A stretch of 64,000 bases of DNA, from contig JBGAHD010000001.1 in the NCBI GenBank assembly GCA_044226395.1, positions 496,001 to 560,000 of the forward strand. Direction: 5' to 3'. Below, one piece after another: positions 25,840 to 35,160 of this stretch (positions are counted from its first letter, which is position 1; every line of letters starts with the position of its first letter). The position numbers and the translations under genes are program-made. The notes beneath the pieces are model-generated. The model saw only the letters and a program-made list of their open reading frames with translations. It had not been told where the DNA came from and made no database searches. The stretch is from JBGAHD01 sp044226395 (lineage in GTDB: Bacteria > Pseudomonadota > Gammaproteobacteria > Xanthomonadales > Ahniellaceae).

Positions 25840-27989
25840 ATCGCGCCTCGCGACGACCGCCCTGGTGGCGGCCGCTGCTCATCGCGCTGGTCACGGTGTT
25901 TCTCGGCACGGCGCTGCTGACGCCGCAATACAACCCGGTGATGCGCGCGTGGTTTCCCACCGACGTCGAGTCCGCGGCGTACTTGTCCGGCGCGCTCGGC
26001 GACCTGGCGATGCTGCGTTATCGCGTGGGCGAATACGTCGATGCCAAGGGGCATTGGCCCGATTCCCTGGAAGAGACCGGTCATCCGCTCGAAGCGGGCT
26101 ATTTCAATTATCGCTCGCCCAAGCCTTATGAAATCGAGGCGACCCTGCTCGTCGGCGGGCTGCAAACGCCGATCAAGGGCGCGCAGCTGATCGTCACTTA
26201 CGAACCCACGACTGGACGCTGGCGCTGTCGATCGGGCGCAACGCCCCTGCCCGATCGCTATCTGCCGGCCGATTGCCGCGAGCGGCCGCCGCGCGATCCG
26301 AAGATGGTGATGACCGGCTTGCTCGCGATCTGCGTGCTCGGCGTGGCGCTGATCGCGGGCTTGCTGCTGTTTCGTCATCCCTTGATCGCGCCGATTCAAC
26401 GTTCGCCGCGACGCCTGCTGCGCACGCCGATCGATCTGCTGCCGCGCGTCGATCGCGTGCTGCGCGTGCTGTGGCGAAGCTCGGCCGTGCTCGCGGCGGC
26501 GAAAGTGCGCGAAGACGATTGGCACGATGCCGTGCACTTGCGCGATGCCAAGGCTGTTGCGCGCGACAAGGCCTTCGCGCCGCGCGTGACCGCGCGCAGT
26601 GAAGCCAGCGCCGGATGGTCCTTGCCGGGCAGCGTGTTCGCGTGGCGCTTTCCGGTGGAATTGCCGATCGCGCTGGAACGGTGCCTCGCGTATTTTCCCA
26701 GCGCGGGTGTCGGCGGCGAGGCCCTGGTGCGTCATCTGCGTCAATGCCAGATCGGTCTCGACGTGATGCTGGTCTTCGTGCCCGATGCCGACACCGAGAC
26801 CGCGCTGCGCGCCTTCTGCGCCGACCGCGCCCTGCCCTTCGTCGCCATCGATCGCGAGACGCAGAGCGAATGGCTGCTCGCCGGCGACGCGGTGGCGGTG
26901 CTGCTGCGCGTGCTCGCGCGACAATTGCGCGTGACGCGCGTGTCGCCGTATCAAACGCGCGGCGGCGTGTCGCGACCGTCCTCGTTCTTCGGTCGCGAGC
27001 AGATGCTCGCGCGCGTGATCCAGCGCGAGCCGGGTAACTACCTCGTGGTCGGCGGGCGGCAGTTGGGCAAGACGAGTCTGCTGAAGGCCATCGAGCGCCG
27101 CTTGCGCGATCACCCGCAAGTGCGGTGTCACTATGTCGTGTTGCGCGATGAGCGCCTGGCGCCGCGTCTGGCCGCGATCGCCGAGGCGCCGGCCGATGCC
27201 GATCTTGAAGCCGTGATCCCCGCCTTGCGCGCCCGCGCGGAGGGTCGACGCTTGATGATTCTGATCGACGAAGCCGATCCCTTCTTCCGCGCCGATGCGC
27301 AAAATCACTACACGCAGTTGTCGACCTTGCGCGCGCTGAGCGAGGAAGGACAGGTGCATTTCATGCTCGCGGGCTTTTGGGATCTCTACGCCGCCGCGCT
27401 GCTCGACTATCAATCGCCCTTGCGCAATTTCGGCGAGACCTTGGTCGTGGGCGGTCTCGAACTCGAAGCCTGCCGTGAACTCGCCACCGTGCCGATGGCG
27501 CTGCTGCAATTGCGCTATGCCAACCCCGAGCTGGTCGAACGCATCGTCACGCAATGCGGTCAACGCGCGAACCTCGTGGCCATCGTCTGCCACGAGTGCC
27601 TCGAAGCGCTAGGACCGGGCGAAACCGTGATCGAAGCACGTCATGTCGATACGGCCCTGCATTCACAGGCCGCGCTCGATGCCTTGGCCGGCTGGGGACG
27701 CTTGAGTCATGACGCCGAGGACAGCACGCTCGATCGCTTCGTCGTCTATGCCTGCGCGCTGCACGGCGCGCGCGATCTGCGGGAACTGCTCGACCTCGCG
27801 GCGCAAGGCGGCGCGATGCTCGCGGCCGATCATCTCAAGACTGCGTTGGCACGGCTGCGTCTCGCCTTCGTGCTGCGAACCGACGGCGAGCGTTACGCCT
27901 TCGCCGTGCCGCTGTTCGAGCGACAGTTCGAGCGCGCGGAGCTGCCACTCTTGTTGCAGCAGGAAATCGAACGACTCGCGGTGAAGTAG
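25836..27989 (+). CDS. Membrane STAND-type ATPase with an extracytoplasmic pilin-like domain
   Basis: 717 aa, in order: membrane helix about 13-29; a pilin-like domain about 45-148 ending in W129, C131 and C147 within RYLPADCR, like the C-terminal disulphide loop of type IV pilins; a second helix about 158-178; a cytoplasmic linker; a small domain about 270-368; then an ATPase domain beginning SSFFGRE (382-388), with Walker A GGRQLGKT (406-413) and Walker B LMILIDEAD (D478, E479). The C-terminus is helical. The prepilin peptidase motif is missing, so it is not a processed pilin. The pilin-like part lies outside and the ATPase inside, giving a signal-transducing layout. It begins inside the stop of the HTH/dead-ATPase gene, so the two are co-translated. 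The mid-domain and ATPase resemble STAND modules seen in conflict systems. Function is not established. Confidence 0.78.
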   Translation: MNRASRRPPWWRPLLIALVTVFLGTALLTPQYNPVMRAWFPTDVESAAYLSGALGDLAMLRYRVGEYVDAKGHWPDSLEETGHPLEAGYFNYRSPKPYEIEATLLVGGLQTPIKGAQLIVTYEPTTGRWRCRSGATPLPDRYLPADCRERPPRDPKMVMTGLLAICVLGVALIAGLLLFRHPLIAPIQRSPRRLLRTPIDLLPRVDRVLRVLWRSSAVLAAAKVREDDWHDAVHLRDAKAVARDKAFAPRVTARSEASAGWSLPGSVFAWRFPVELPIALERCLAYFPSAGVGGEALVRHLRQCQIGLDVMLVFVPDADTETALRAFCADRALPFVAIDRETQSEWLLAGDAVAVLLRVLARQLRVTRVSPYQTRGGVSRPSSFFGREQMLARVIQREPGNYLVVGGRQLGKTSLLKAIERRLRDHPQVRCHYVVLRDERLAPRLAAIAEAPADADLEAVIPALRARAEGRRLMILIDEADPFFRADAQNHYTQLSTLRALSEEGQVHFMLAGFWDLYAAALLDYQSPLRNFGETLVVGGLELEACRELATVPMALLQLRYANPELVERIVTQCGQRANLVAIVCHECLEALGPGETVIEARHVDTALHSQAALDALAGWGRLSHDAEDSTLDRFVVYACALHGARDLRELLDLAAQGGAMLAADHLKTALARLRLAFVLRTDGERYAFAVPLFERQFERAELPLLLQQEIERLAVK

Positions 27990-27999
27990 AACGCGCGCC

Positions 28000-28815
28000 T
28001 CAACCCAGCGCGCACGACCACTCGCTGAAGCAGTAGCTCGCCATGTTCAAGCCGCTGCCCGAGCGCGCGAAGAAGCTCAGGCCCGGATGGCCACTGAGAA
28101 TGCGGCCAGGTGTGTCATCGATGGCGGTCGCGACCAGCACGTCGTTGGCGTAGCAGTTCAGCACGACTTGGTTGCCACTGCTCGCGTCATAGCGCAGTTC
28201 CATCACATCGCCATCCCGGGGCACGCCGACACCGGGACCGCTCACCGGCAAATCGAGCGTGAAATCCGAGGGCAGCCCATTCCAGCGCACGATCTGAAGA
28301 CCGCCGTGAATGCTCCACAACCACTCGTACAAACGCACGCTGTTGGGGCCCAGGTTCACGGCCACGACCAGCTCGACTTCGTGCGTCGACGGCGCGGTGT
28401 AACCCGCCGCGCGATGGATCACCGCGCGCGCGCGATGCTTGTCGCCGCCGAAATCGGCGCGGCACGCGGTGCAATCGTCATAGTTGGCCGAAGGGCCGAC
28501 GCCAAAGGCACGGCCGCCTTGCACGCGCACGTTCTGCCAATTCGGCCCCGCGATTGTGCCGGCCTGCCACCAACCGCCGTCTTCGACCAGGGGATTCTCG
28601 TCGAGCGCGAAGGTCGTGAGATACGACGACGCGACCTCGAAGCCATCGCGCAGCACGGCGACATCGCCCTTCGCGGCGAATCCGCGCTTCTCAATCTCGA
28701 GCGCCGCCGCGCCCTCGGCGCCCGTCGCGATGACCGCGCCGCTGGCCAGGGCCAGTCGTAACGCCTCGCGACGCGCACGATTGAACTTGGCCTGTCGTTT
28801 CGCCTCGTCATCCAT
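28000..28815 (-). CDS. Hypothetical exported protein
   Basis: 271 aa from the ATG at 28815, which has AAGGA about 8 nt upstream. The N-terminus has a charged region, an RRE motif and a hydrophobic stretch (ALRLALASGAVIATGAEGAAA), a weak match to a Tat or Sec signal. The rest is beta-rich with no named family (VEDGGWWQAGTIAGPNWQNV, GWWQ, HRAAGYTAP, WNGLPSDFTL). It is probably a secreted beta-sandwich, perhaps carbohydrate-binding or lectin-like, but this is a guess from composition. It converges with the ATPase gene, with 10 bp between the stops. Confidence 0.6.
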   Translation of the reverse strand: MDDEAKRQAKFNRARREALRLALASGAVIATGAEGAAALEIEKRGFAAKGDVAVLRDGFEVASSYLTTFALDENPLVEDGGWWQAGTIAGPNWQNVRVQGGRAFGVGPSANYDDCTACRADFGGDKHRARAVIHRAAGYTAPSTHEVELVVAVNLGPNSVRLYEWLWSIHGGLQIVRWNGLPSDFTLDLPVSGPGVGVPRDGDVMELRYDASSGNQVVLNCYANDVLVATAIDDTPGRILSGHPGLSFFARSGSGLNMASYCFSEWSCALG

Positions 28816-28908
28816 CGCGCGAGTCCTTGCAGTGTGGCGAGCGCAGCCTATCACCAGCGTCGCGCGCGAAACTGAGCACGGCGTCCGGTTGACGTCAGGT
28901 CGTGATGC

Positions 28909-29367
28909 TCAGCGCGCGCGTTTTCGGCCCTTTGGCGTCGACGACGCGCCCGACACGGGCAGGCGCCCGGAGACCGCCGCCCGGGTCGCCGCGCGCATCA
29001 GACGTCGAAACGTCGGGCATTCGAGATGGCTCGGCGCGGTGCATGCCACGGCGTGTCGCAGTCCATCGCGCATCGCCGACAGATGGCGAATCGTGCGATC
29101 GAGCTGATCGGCCTTGGCCGCGAGCGCGCGACGATCGATGCGCGGCCGACCCGCGTGCGCGAACAGCCGCGCGATCTCGGCCAAGGCGAATCCGGCCGCG
29201 CGACCCAGCGCGATCATGCCAAGCCGCTCGAGCACGGTCTCATCGTACTGTCGCCGCAAGCCCTTGCGGCCGATCGCGGCGATCAGGCCTTGCTCCTCGT
29301 AGAATCGCAGCGTCGCGGGGCTCAGGCCGCAGCGTCGCGCGACCTCGCCGATATCGAGCACGGCCAT
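28909..29367 (-). CDS. MerR-family transcriptional regulator
   Basis: 152 aa with the MerR N-terminal winged HTH (LDIGEVARRCGLSPATLRFYEEQGLI and ...KGLRRQYDETVLERLGMIALGRAAGF) followed by a dimerisation helix. The effector end has two cysteines, in VACTAP and LECPTFRRL, separated by eight residues. These may bind metal or sense redox; the spacing is not that of the SoxR iron-sulphur cluster. The ATG at 29367 has GAGG 8 nt upstream. Its start is divergent from a methyltransferase gene, and the promoter between them carries a SoxR-box-like dyad, so it probably regulates both. Confidence 0.85.
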   Translation of the reverse strand: MAVLDIGEVARRCGLSPATLRFYEEQGLIAAIGRKGLRRQYDETVLERLGMIALGRAAGFALAEIARLFAHAGRPRIDRRALAAKADQLDRTIRHLSAMRDGLRHAVACTAPSHLECPTFRRLMRAATRAAVSGRLPVSGASSTPKGRKRAR

Positions 29368-29370
29368 GGC

Positions 29371-29401
29371 TTGACCTCAAGCGCACTTGAAGTGGCACAG
29401 T
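29371..29401 (+). promoter_or_regulatory. MerR/SoxR-type promoter with 18-bp dyad operator
   Basis: TTGACC (29371-29376) is a good -35. A 19-bp spacer follows, which is the long spacer typical of MerR-activated promoters, then a weak CACAGT -10 (29396-29401). The dyad CCTCAAG-CGCA-CTTGAAG at 29375-29392 differs from the known SoxR box (CCTCAAGTTAACTTGAGG) in one arm base and the centre. It also covers the GAGG ribosome-binding site of the divergent regulator gene, so binding could repress that gene. Confidence 0.65.
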
Positions 29402-29428
29402 GTAGCCCCGATCGCCCAGGAGACCCGC

Positions 29429-30271
29429 ATGTCCGCGCCCCTCACCGCCAATCAGGATCAAGCCCGTCTGTGGAACGGCACCGCGGGGCAAGCCTGGGTC
29501 GAAGGTCAGGCCTTGCTCGATGCCTTGTTCGCGCCCTTGGCCGACGTGCTCGTCGACGCGGCGCGCGACGCCGACGCCAAGCGCGTGCTCGACATCGGCT
29601 GCGGCGCGGGCGCGACCACGCTCGCCATCGCGCAAGCCTTGGGAGCCGAGGCGCGCTGCGAAGGTCTCGACATCTCCGAGCCGCTGATCGCCCTGGCGCG
29701 CGAACGCGCGGCGCGGATCGGCGTCAACGCCGTGTTTCATGGCGCCGATGCGCAGACGAAGACCTTCGACGACGCGAGCTTCGATCTGCTCGTCTCGCGC
29801 TTCGGCGTGATGTTCTTCGATGACCCGGTCGCCGCCTTCGCCAATCTGCGTAACGCCGCGCGACCCGACGCGCGCCTGTGCGCGATCGCCTGGCGTGATG
29901 CCGCCGAGAATCCCTTCATGACCACGGCCGAGCGCGCGGCCGCGCCCTTGCTGCCCGAACTGCCGCCCCGCAAACCCGACGCGCCGGGGCAGTTCGCCTT
30001 CGCCGATGGCGAACGCGTGCGCGAGCTGTTGACGCGCGCGGGTTGGCGCGAGGTTGCGGTCGAACCGCTGGACGTGACCTGCGTTTTCCCGAAGACGCAT
30101 CTCGGCTTCTACTTCACGCGACTCGGGCCACTGGCACAGTTCCTTCCGACGATCGACCCCGAGCGCCGCGCTACCGTGATCGAGGCTGTGCGCCCCGCGT
30201 TCGCGCCCTTCGTGCACGATGACGAGGTGCGTTTCGTCGCGGCGTGCTGGCGCATCACCGCGCGTTGCTAG
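29429..30271 (+). CDS. Class I SAM-dependent methyltransferase
   Basis: 280 aa starting at ATG 29429, six or so nt after AGGAGA. It has motif I VLDIGCGAGATTLAIA, GLDISEPLIALARERA as the acidic ligand region, GADAQTKTFDDASFDLLVSRF as motifs II/III, and a C-terminal region with DVTCVFPKTHLGFYFTRLGP. Such enzymes methylate small molecules or metabolites; the substrate is not deducible. It is driven by the SoxR-box-like promoter, so it is probably induced by whatever the MerR neighbour senses. The next gene follows by about 50 bp. Confidence 0.85.
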   Translation: MSAPLTANQDQARLWNGTAGQAWVEGQALLDALFAPLADVLVDAARDADAKRVLDIGCGAGATTLAIAQALGAEARCEGLDISEPLIALARERAARIGVNAVFHGADAQTKTFDDASFDLLVSRFGVMFFDDPVAAFANLRNAARPDARLCAIAWRDAAENPFMTTAERAAAPLLPELPPRKPDAPGQFAFADGERVRELLTRAGWREVAVEPLDVTCVFPKTHLGFYFTRLGPLAQFLPTIDPERRATVIEAVRPAFAPFVHDDEVRFVAACWRITARC

Positions 30272-30319
30272 TTGCGCCGCGCGCGCGATCGCCCTCGGAT
30301 TTGCTCTTACCGTAACGAT

Positions 30320-31714
30320 ATGCGGCCTCTCGTTCTCGCTCGTCTCGCGTTCCGCCTCGTCGCGATGGCGTTGAGCCTTTGCGCGGGCGCGATGAACATC
30401 GCGCGCGCCGAGACTTGGGTCATCGCCGATATCGCCATTGTCGACTTGACGCGCGATCGCCCACCGACCGTGCGCACGCTGGTGATCGAGGATCAGCGCA
30501 TCGTCGCCGTGCTCGCGCCAGACGATGCGCGCATTCCGCGCGACGCGCCGCGCTTCGATGGCCGCGGACGCTATGTGCTGCCCGGCCTGATCGACATGCA
30601 CGTGCATCTGTTCAATCTTTCCTCGCGTCGACCGCCGAATACCTGGACCTTTCCGCTGTTCCTCGCCGCTGGCGTGACCGGCGTGCGCGAGATGAACACG
30701 GATGCGGAAGGCCTGGCCTTGATTGGCCAGTGGCGCGAGCAGTCCGCGCGCGGCGAACTGCTGGCCCCGCGCATGCTCGCCGCGGGCATCGCGGTTCGCG
30801 GCAACTCGCCAGCGCAGGCGCGACGGCAAGTCGATGCCGCTGTCGCGGCGGGCGCCGATTTCATCAAGGTCTTCTCGCAAGTTCCCGCGCCGCAGTATCG
30901 AGCGATCATCCATGAAGCGCGACGACGCCACGTGCCAGTCGAGGGTCACGCGCCCGAAACCTTGCCACTGCTCGACACGACGCGCGCGGGTCAGCGTACG
31001 GTCGAACATCTGACGCAGGTGTTCGAAGCGTGCTCGCGCGTCGACGAAGAAGTCATCGCCGATCGCGTGGCCGGCGTCGATGCGGGACACGACGAAGCAC
31101 GCGTGCTGAATGCTTTCGACGCAGGCCGCTGCAAGCGTGTCGCGCGCGAGCTGGCGAAGCACTCGCAGGCGCAAGTCCCCACCTTGATGCTTCCCTACAT
31201 TGAAGCTACGCGCGAGCAGCGCCACCCCTTCGAGGATCCGCGCTTTCGCTACTTACGTCCCGACGAACGCGAACGCTGGCACCGATTCCTCACGCCGATG
31301 ACACCGAACGAACAGACGCTCGCGCGGCAACGCTGGGCGGTCGCGCGCAAGATCGTGGCCACGCTCCATCGCGCCGGCGTGACGCTGATCGCCGGCACGG
31401 ACGCGCCGATGCCCGAGGTCTATCCGGGCTTCGGCCTGCAGGAAGAACTGCGCTTGTTCGTGGCGGCGGGTATGACGCCGCGCGAAGCCTTGTACGCCGC
31501 GACCCTCGCCCCTGCGCGCCTGCTCGGCCGCGAAGCCGATCTGGGACCGATTGCGCCGGGGCGATTCGCGGATCTGCTCGTGCTCGACGCCGATCCCACG
31601 CGCGATCTGTCGACACTCGGCCGCATCGCGGCCGTGGTCATCGACGGTCGCTTGTTGCGACGCGCCGATTTGGACGAGATGCTCGAGAAAGCAGCGCGCG
31701 ACTCACGCCCTTAA
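30320..31714 (+). CDS. Exported amidohydrolase (imidazolonepropionase/dipeptidase-like)
   Basis: 464 aa starting at ATG 30320, giving a signal peptide (ARLAFRLVAMALSLCAGAMNIARA). The metal site is visible: HVH in GLIDMHVHLF, a Lys in ADFIKVFSQ, His in VEGHAP and VEHLTQ, and the catalytic Asp in LIAGTDAPM. The C-terminal composite beta domain ends GRFADLLVLDADP and VVIDGRLL. It is a TIM-barrel hydrolase of cyclic amides or peptides, acting outside the cytoplasm. It may be co-transcribed with the methyltransferase upstream. Confidence 0.87.
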   Translation: MRPLVLARLAFRLVAMALSLCAGAMNIARAETWVIADIAIVDLTRDRPPTVRTLVIEDQRIVAVLAPDDARIPRDAPRFDGRGRYVLPGLIDMHVHLFNLSSRRPPNTWTFPLFLAAGVTGVREMNTDAEGLALIGQWREQSARGELLAPRMLAAGIAVRGNSPAQARRQVDAAVAAGADFIKVFSQVPAPQYRAIIHEARRRHVPVEGHAPETLPLLDTTRAGQRTVEHLTQVFEACSRVDEEVIADRVAGVDAGHDEARVLNAFDAGRCKRVARELAKHSQAQVPTLMLPYIEATREQRHPFEDPRFRYLRPDERERWHRFLTPMTPNEQTLARQRWAVARKIVATLHRAGVTLIAGTDAPMPEVYPGFGLQEELRLFVAAGMTPREALYAATLAPARLLGREADLGPIAPGRFADLLVLDADPTRDLSTLGRIAAVVIDGRLLRRADLDEMLEKAARDSRP

Positions 31715-31757
31715 GCTCAATCCGCCAACGCGCGCGGGCGTCACGCGCCATCGTCAC

Positions 31758-34700
31758 TCAAGCCGCGTCCGAGTCTTCCTGTTCGCGCGCATCAAGCGGC
31801 AACCAGATCCGAAACGTCGTGCCTTGATCAGGCTCGCTCGCGACTTCGATGCGCCCGTGGTGGCGCGCGATGATGCCGTAGGACACCGACAGGCCCAGGC
31901 CTGTGCCCTGCCCGATCGGTTTGGTGGTGTAGAACGGATCGAAGATGCGCGCGAGCACCGGCTGCGGAATGCCGCAGCCGTCATCGCTGATCTCGATCGT
32001 GATGCCTTCGATGTCGGCGCTGGTGCGAATGCGGATCACGCCCTGCTGCGGGATCGCTTGCGCGGCGTTGACGAGCAGGTTCAGGAACACCTGATTGAGT
32101 TGGAACGGCAGGCAATGAATCGCGGGAATCTGACCGAATTCGCGCACGATTTCGGCCTTGTACTTGACCTCGTGCGCCGACAGCTTGATCGCGCTTTCGA
32201 TGCAGGTGTGGATATCGACCGACTGCCATTCGGGATTATCCAGGCGCGAGAAGTTCTTCAAATCCTCGACGATGCGACGCACGCGACTGATGCCGTCGGA
32301 CGTTTCTTCCAGCAGCGCGCCGCAATCGCCGCGGATGTAGTCGAGTTCCAGCCGCTCGCGCGCGGCCTTGATCACTTCGATGGCGTCGCGACCGAAGGCG
32401 GCGCGCACTTCGGCCTGGTCGAAGGTATCGAGCATCCGCCACATGGCGTCGATGTATTTCGACAAAGTCGAAAGATTCGATTGAACGAAGCCAATGGGGT
32501 TGTTGATCTCGTGCGCCACGCCGGCGGCGAGCTGACCAACCGTGGCCATCTTCTCGGCTTGGATCAGCTGCTGCTGCGTCTCGGCCAAGCGATGATTGGT
32601 GGTGTGCAGTTCGTCATTGCGCGCGGTCAGCGCTTGATTGGCCTGACGCAGTTCCTCGGTGCGCGCGGTCACGCGCTGCTCCAGCGCGGTGTTGACGGCT
32701 TGCAGGCGCATGGTGCGCGCGCGAACCAGTCCAATCACCAGCAACACCAGGGCGACCGCGAACAGCAGGCGCGCCCACAGCGTGTCCCACCAGGGCGCCT
32801 TCACGGTCAGATCGATCGTGGTCGGCGCGCCCCAGGCGCCGGGCGGCACGCGCGCCGAGGCCTTGAACAGATAGCGGCCGGGATCGAGGCCCGGATAGCG
32901 CGCCTCGGGCCCGCTGTTGACCACCGGCGTCGGATCGATGCCGATCAACTGCACTTGATACTGCACGGGCTCGGCGCCGAGGAAACTCGGCGCGCCCAAG
33001 CGCACCTCGAGCGCGTTGCGCGAATGGGGCACGACCAGCGCCGTCGTGCTCGTCGCGATGGCCTCGCCACCCACGACCAAGCGGCGCACGACGACGCGCG
33101 GCGGATGCGCGATCGGCAGCTCGGCGTGGCGCGCCGCGTCGAAGCGCGTCAGGCCATTGATCGCGCCGAACCAGACATCGCCATTGGTATCGGCCCAGAA
33201 GGCCATGCTGGAAATGTCTTCGCCGGCGATGCCATCGGGCACGCCGTAGTGCGTCACCGCCGCGCCGTCGACGCGATCGATGCCATAGCCCGTGCCGATC
33301 CACAACGCGCCGCGCAGATCTTGCGCCACCAGAAAAATACGATCGGACAAGCGATCGGAATAGTGGCGCGTGTCGAGCACGCGCAGTTGCCCGTCGCGAA
33401 AACTCAAGCGCGACACGGCATTGAAGGCCCCGGCGTGGGCGATGACCCAATCGCCATCGCGCGACAGTGGCCGCGCATAGGCCACGGGCGCGGCCAGCAG
33501 ACCATCGTCCGAGGTGAATCGACGCCATTGCCCGCGATCGAGCACGTAGAGCCCGCTCTTGGCCGCCACCAACAGTCGATCCTGTTGATCGAGCGCAAGG
33601 TCGGTGACCGCTTCCTCCCGGCCCATGCCGGGAATATCGACGTGTCGCAAGGGCGTGTTGTCGAGCGGATCGTCGACCTTGAGCACGGCGTCGAAATCCG
33701 TGCTCGCCCACAACGCGCCCGCGCGATCGAGGGCCAGGCGAAAGATCTTGGTCGACTTACCCGAGGCCACGGACAAGGCGCCTTCGACGCTGAGCGTGCG
33801 GCGATTGATGCGAAGCACCTTATCCACCGGCGTGCCGGCGATGAACAAGGTATCGCCCGATTGCGCGATGGATCGCGCGGCGAAGCCTTCGGTGCCGCGC
33901 ACGCGCCAGAATCGCCGGCCGTCGGAATAGGCCAGGCCATCGTCGGTGCCCACGAACAAGGTGCCTTTGTCATCGCGGAACACGCTCCACACGATCGCGC
34001 CCGGCAGACCTTCGTCGCGGTCGTACAACCGAAAACCGCGACGACTGACGATGCGCTGCAGGCGACGCGAGGCGATCCATGTCGAGCCATCGGCGTCTTC
34101 CAGCACGGCGTGCGCATCATAGGCCTTGTCGACGAAGGTCATCCAGCGCTGACCATCCCACAGCAGAACATCGGCGTTGTTGGGCACCCACAAATCATCG
34201 CGACCGGCGGGCGCCAGACCACCGGGTGAGTTGAGCGCGACCGGCAAGGTCACGCGTTCAAACGCGTCACGTGCCGCATCGAGACGCCACAGCTGCGTGC
34301 GCGTCCTCGCCCACACCTGCCCCGTGCCATCGACGACGACGGCGTTGATCGTTTCGTTGGGCGCTTCATCGGGCGAGTTCACGCGTCCCCACGCGCCGTC
34401 GTGCCAGCGATCGAGCCAGGCATCGGTGCCGCTCTTCGCCGCGACCCAGAGTTCGTCCTCGGCGGCATGAGCGACCATCGCGGTGATCGCCGTGTTTGTG
34501 AATGCTGGCGCGGGCGCCAAGGGCGCGTCGCCGTCGGCGCTCAGCAAGCCCGTCTCGGTGCCGACCCACAGCCGCGAGCCGCTGGTCGCGATCGCGGTGA
34601 TGCGTGTCGCCGTGAACGGCGCGGGCATGGGCAGCGCGCGAAACCCTTCCTCCGCGAAACGCGCAAGGCCCTGCGAGGTGCCAACCAGGATGCGACCCGA

Positions 34701-34985
34701 AGCGTCCTCGCAGATCGCGGTGACCGTGTTCGAGGGCAGCCCTTGTTCCTTGCCGAAGCGCTCGAAGCGACTGCCGTCGAAACGAAAGGCGCCGTCGTCG
34801 GTGGCGGCCCACAGATCGCCGCGCGAATCCTGAATCAGGCGCGAGATCGCGGCATCGCTCAAGCCATCGCCGCGCCCGTGGGTGCTCAGGGCGAAATGGC
34901 CCGTCGGCGGTTCGGCGCTCGCCTGGGGCGGCGCGTCGACGGCCCCACCGAGGAGCGATGCGAGAAGGAGTGCGGCGTTCAACAC
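31758..34985 (-). CDS. Periplasmic-propeller sensor histidine kinase (Reg_prop/Y_Y_Y)
   Basis: About 1075 aa. A signal sequence (VLNAALLLASLLGG) is followed by beta-propeller repeats of the two-component regulator type (IQDSRGDLWAATDDGAFRFDG, ICEDASGRILVGTSQGL, ...), a Y_Y_Y-like domain near 700-770, and one membrane helix (LLFAVALVLLVIGLV). A coiled coil then leads to HisKA with the acceptor His in LAAGVAHEINNPIGF, and HATPase with NLLVNAAQAIP, DDGCGIPQP and GTGLGLSVSYG. No receiver or output domain is present. The start is a GTG inferred by comparison with its paralogue (35161-38433), which has an ATG at the equivalent place; the frame is open further upstream with a GTG at 35096. Its partner regulator is not adjacent. 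Confidence 0.85.
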   Translation of the reverse strand: MLNAALLLASLLGGAVDAPPQASAEPPTGHFALSTHGRGDGLSDAAISRLIQDSRGDLWAATDDGAFRFDGSRFERFGKEQGLPSNTVTAICEDASGRILVGTSQGLARFAEEGFRALPMPAPFTATRITAIATSGSRLWVGTETGLLSADGDAPLAPAPAFTNTAITAMVAHAAEDELWVAAKSGTDAWLDRWHDGAWGRVNSPDEAPNETINAVVVDGTGQVWARTRTQLWRLDAARDAFERVTLPVALNSPGGLAPAGRDDLWVPNNADVLLWDGQRWMTFVDKAYDAHAVLEDADGSTWIASRRLQRIVSRRGFRLYDRDEGLPGAIVWSVFRDDKGTLFVGTDDGLAYSDGRRFWRVRGTEGFAARSIAQSGDTLFIAGTPVDKVLRINRRTLSVEGALSVASGKSTKIFRLALDRAGALWASTDFDAVLKVDDPLDNTPLRHVDIPGMGREEAVTDLALDQQDRLLVAAKSGLYVLDRGQWRRFTSDDGLLAAPVAYARPLSRDGDWVIAHAGAFNAVSRLSFRDGQLRVLDTRHYSDRLSDRIFLVAQDLRGALWIGTGYGIDRVDGAAVTHYGVPDGIAGEDISSMAFWADTNGDVWFGAINGLTRFDAARHAELPIAHPPRVVVRRLVVGGEAIATSTTALVVPHSRNALEVRLGAPSFLGAEPVQYQVQLIGIDPTPVVNSGPEARYPGLDPGRYLFKASARVPPGAWGAPTTIDLTVKAPWWDTLWARLLFAVALVLLVIGLVRARTMRLQAVNTALEQRVTARTEELRQANQALTARNDELHTTNHRLAETQQQLIQAEKMATVGQLAAGVAHEINNPIGFVQSNLSTLSKYIDAMWRMLDTFDQAEVRAAFGRDAIEVIKAARERLELDYIRGDCGALLEETSDGISRVRRIVEDLKNFSRLDNPEWQSVDIHTCIESAIKLSAHEVKYKAEIVREFGQIPAIHCLPFQLNQVFLNLLVNAAQAIPQQGVIRIRTSADIEGITIEISDDGCGIPQPVLARIFDPFYTTKPIGQGTGLGLSVSYGIIARHHGRIEVASEPDQGTTFRIWLPLDAREQEDSDAA

Positions 34986-35160
34986 CTGATTCGTTCTCGC
35001 TCCGAGGGGACGTCGTGGCGTGTTCGGTAGTCTAGCGAGTTGATTGCAATCCGCATGCCCTGTTTTCAGTGTTTTGCGTGGCGCGGTGGCCGGCACGCTG
35101 GATTCAGTCGCGACGCCCCGTACGCCTTGTCGCGGACAACGGGCCCGCCGCCACCTCGGC

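Noticed and set aside
29240..31225. 661-aa minus-strand frame across MerR, methyltransferase and amidohydrolase
   Set aside because: Composition-driven shadow; the three real genes have clear motifs and starts.
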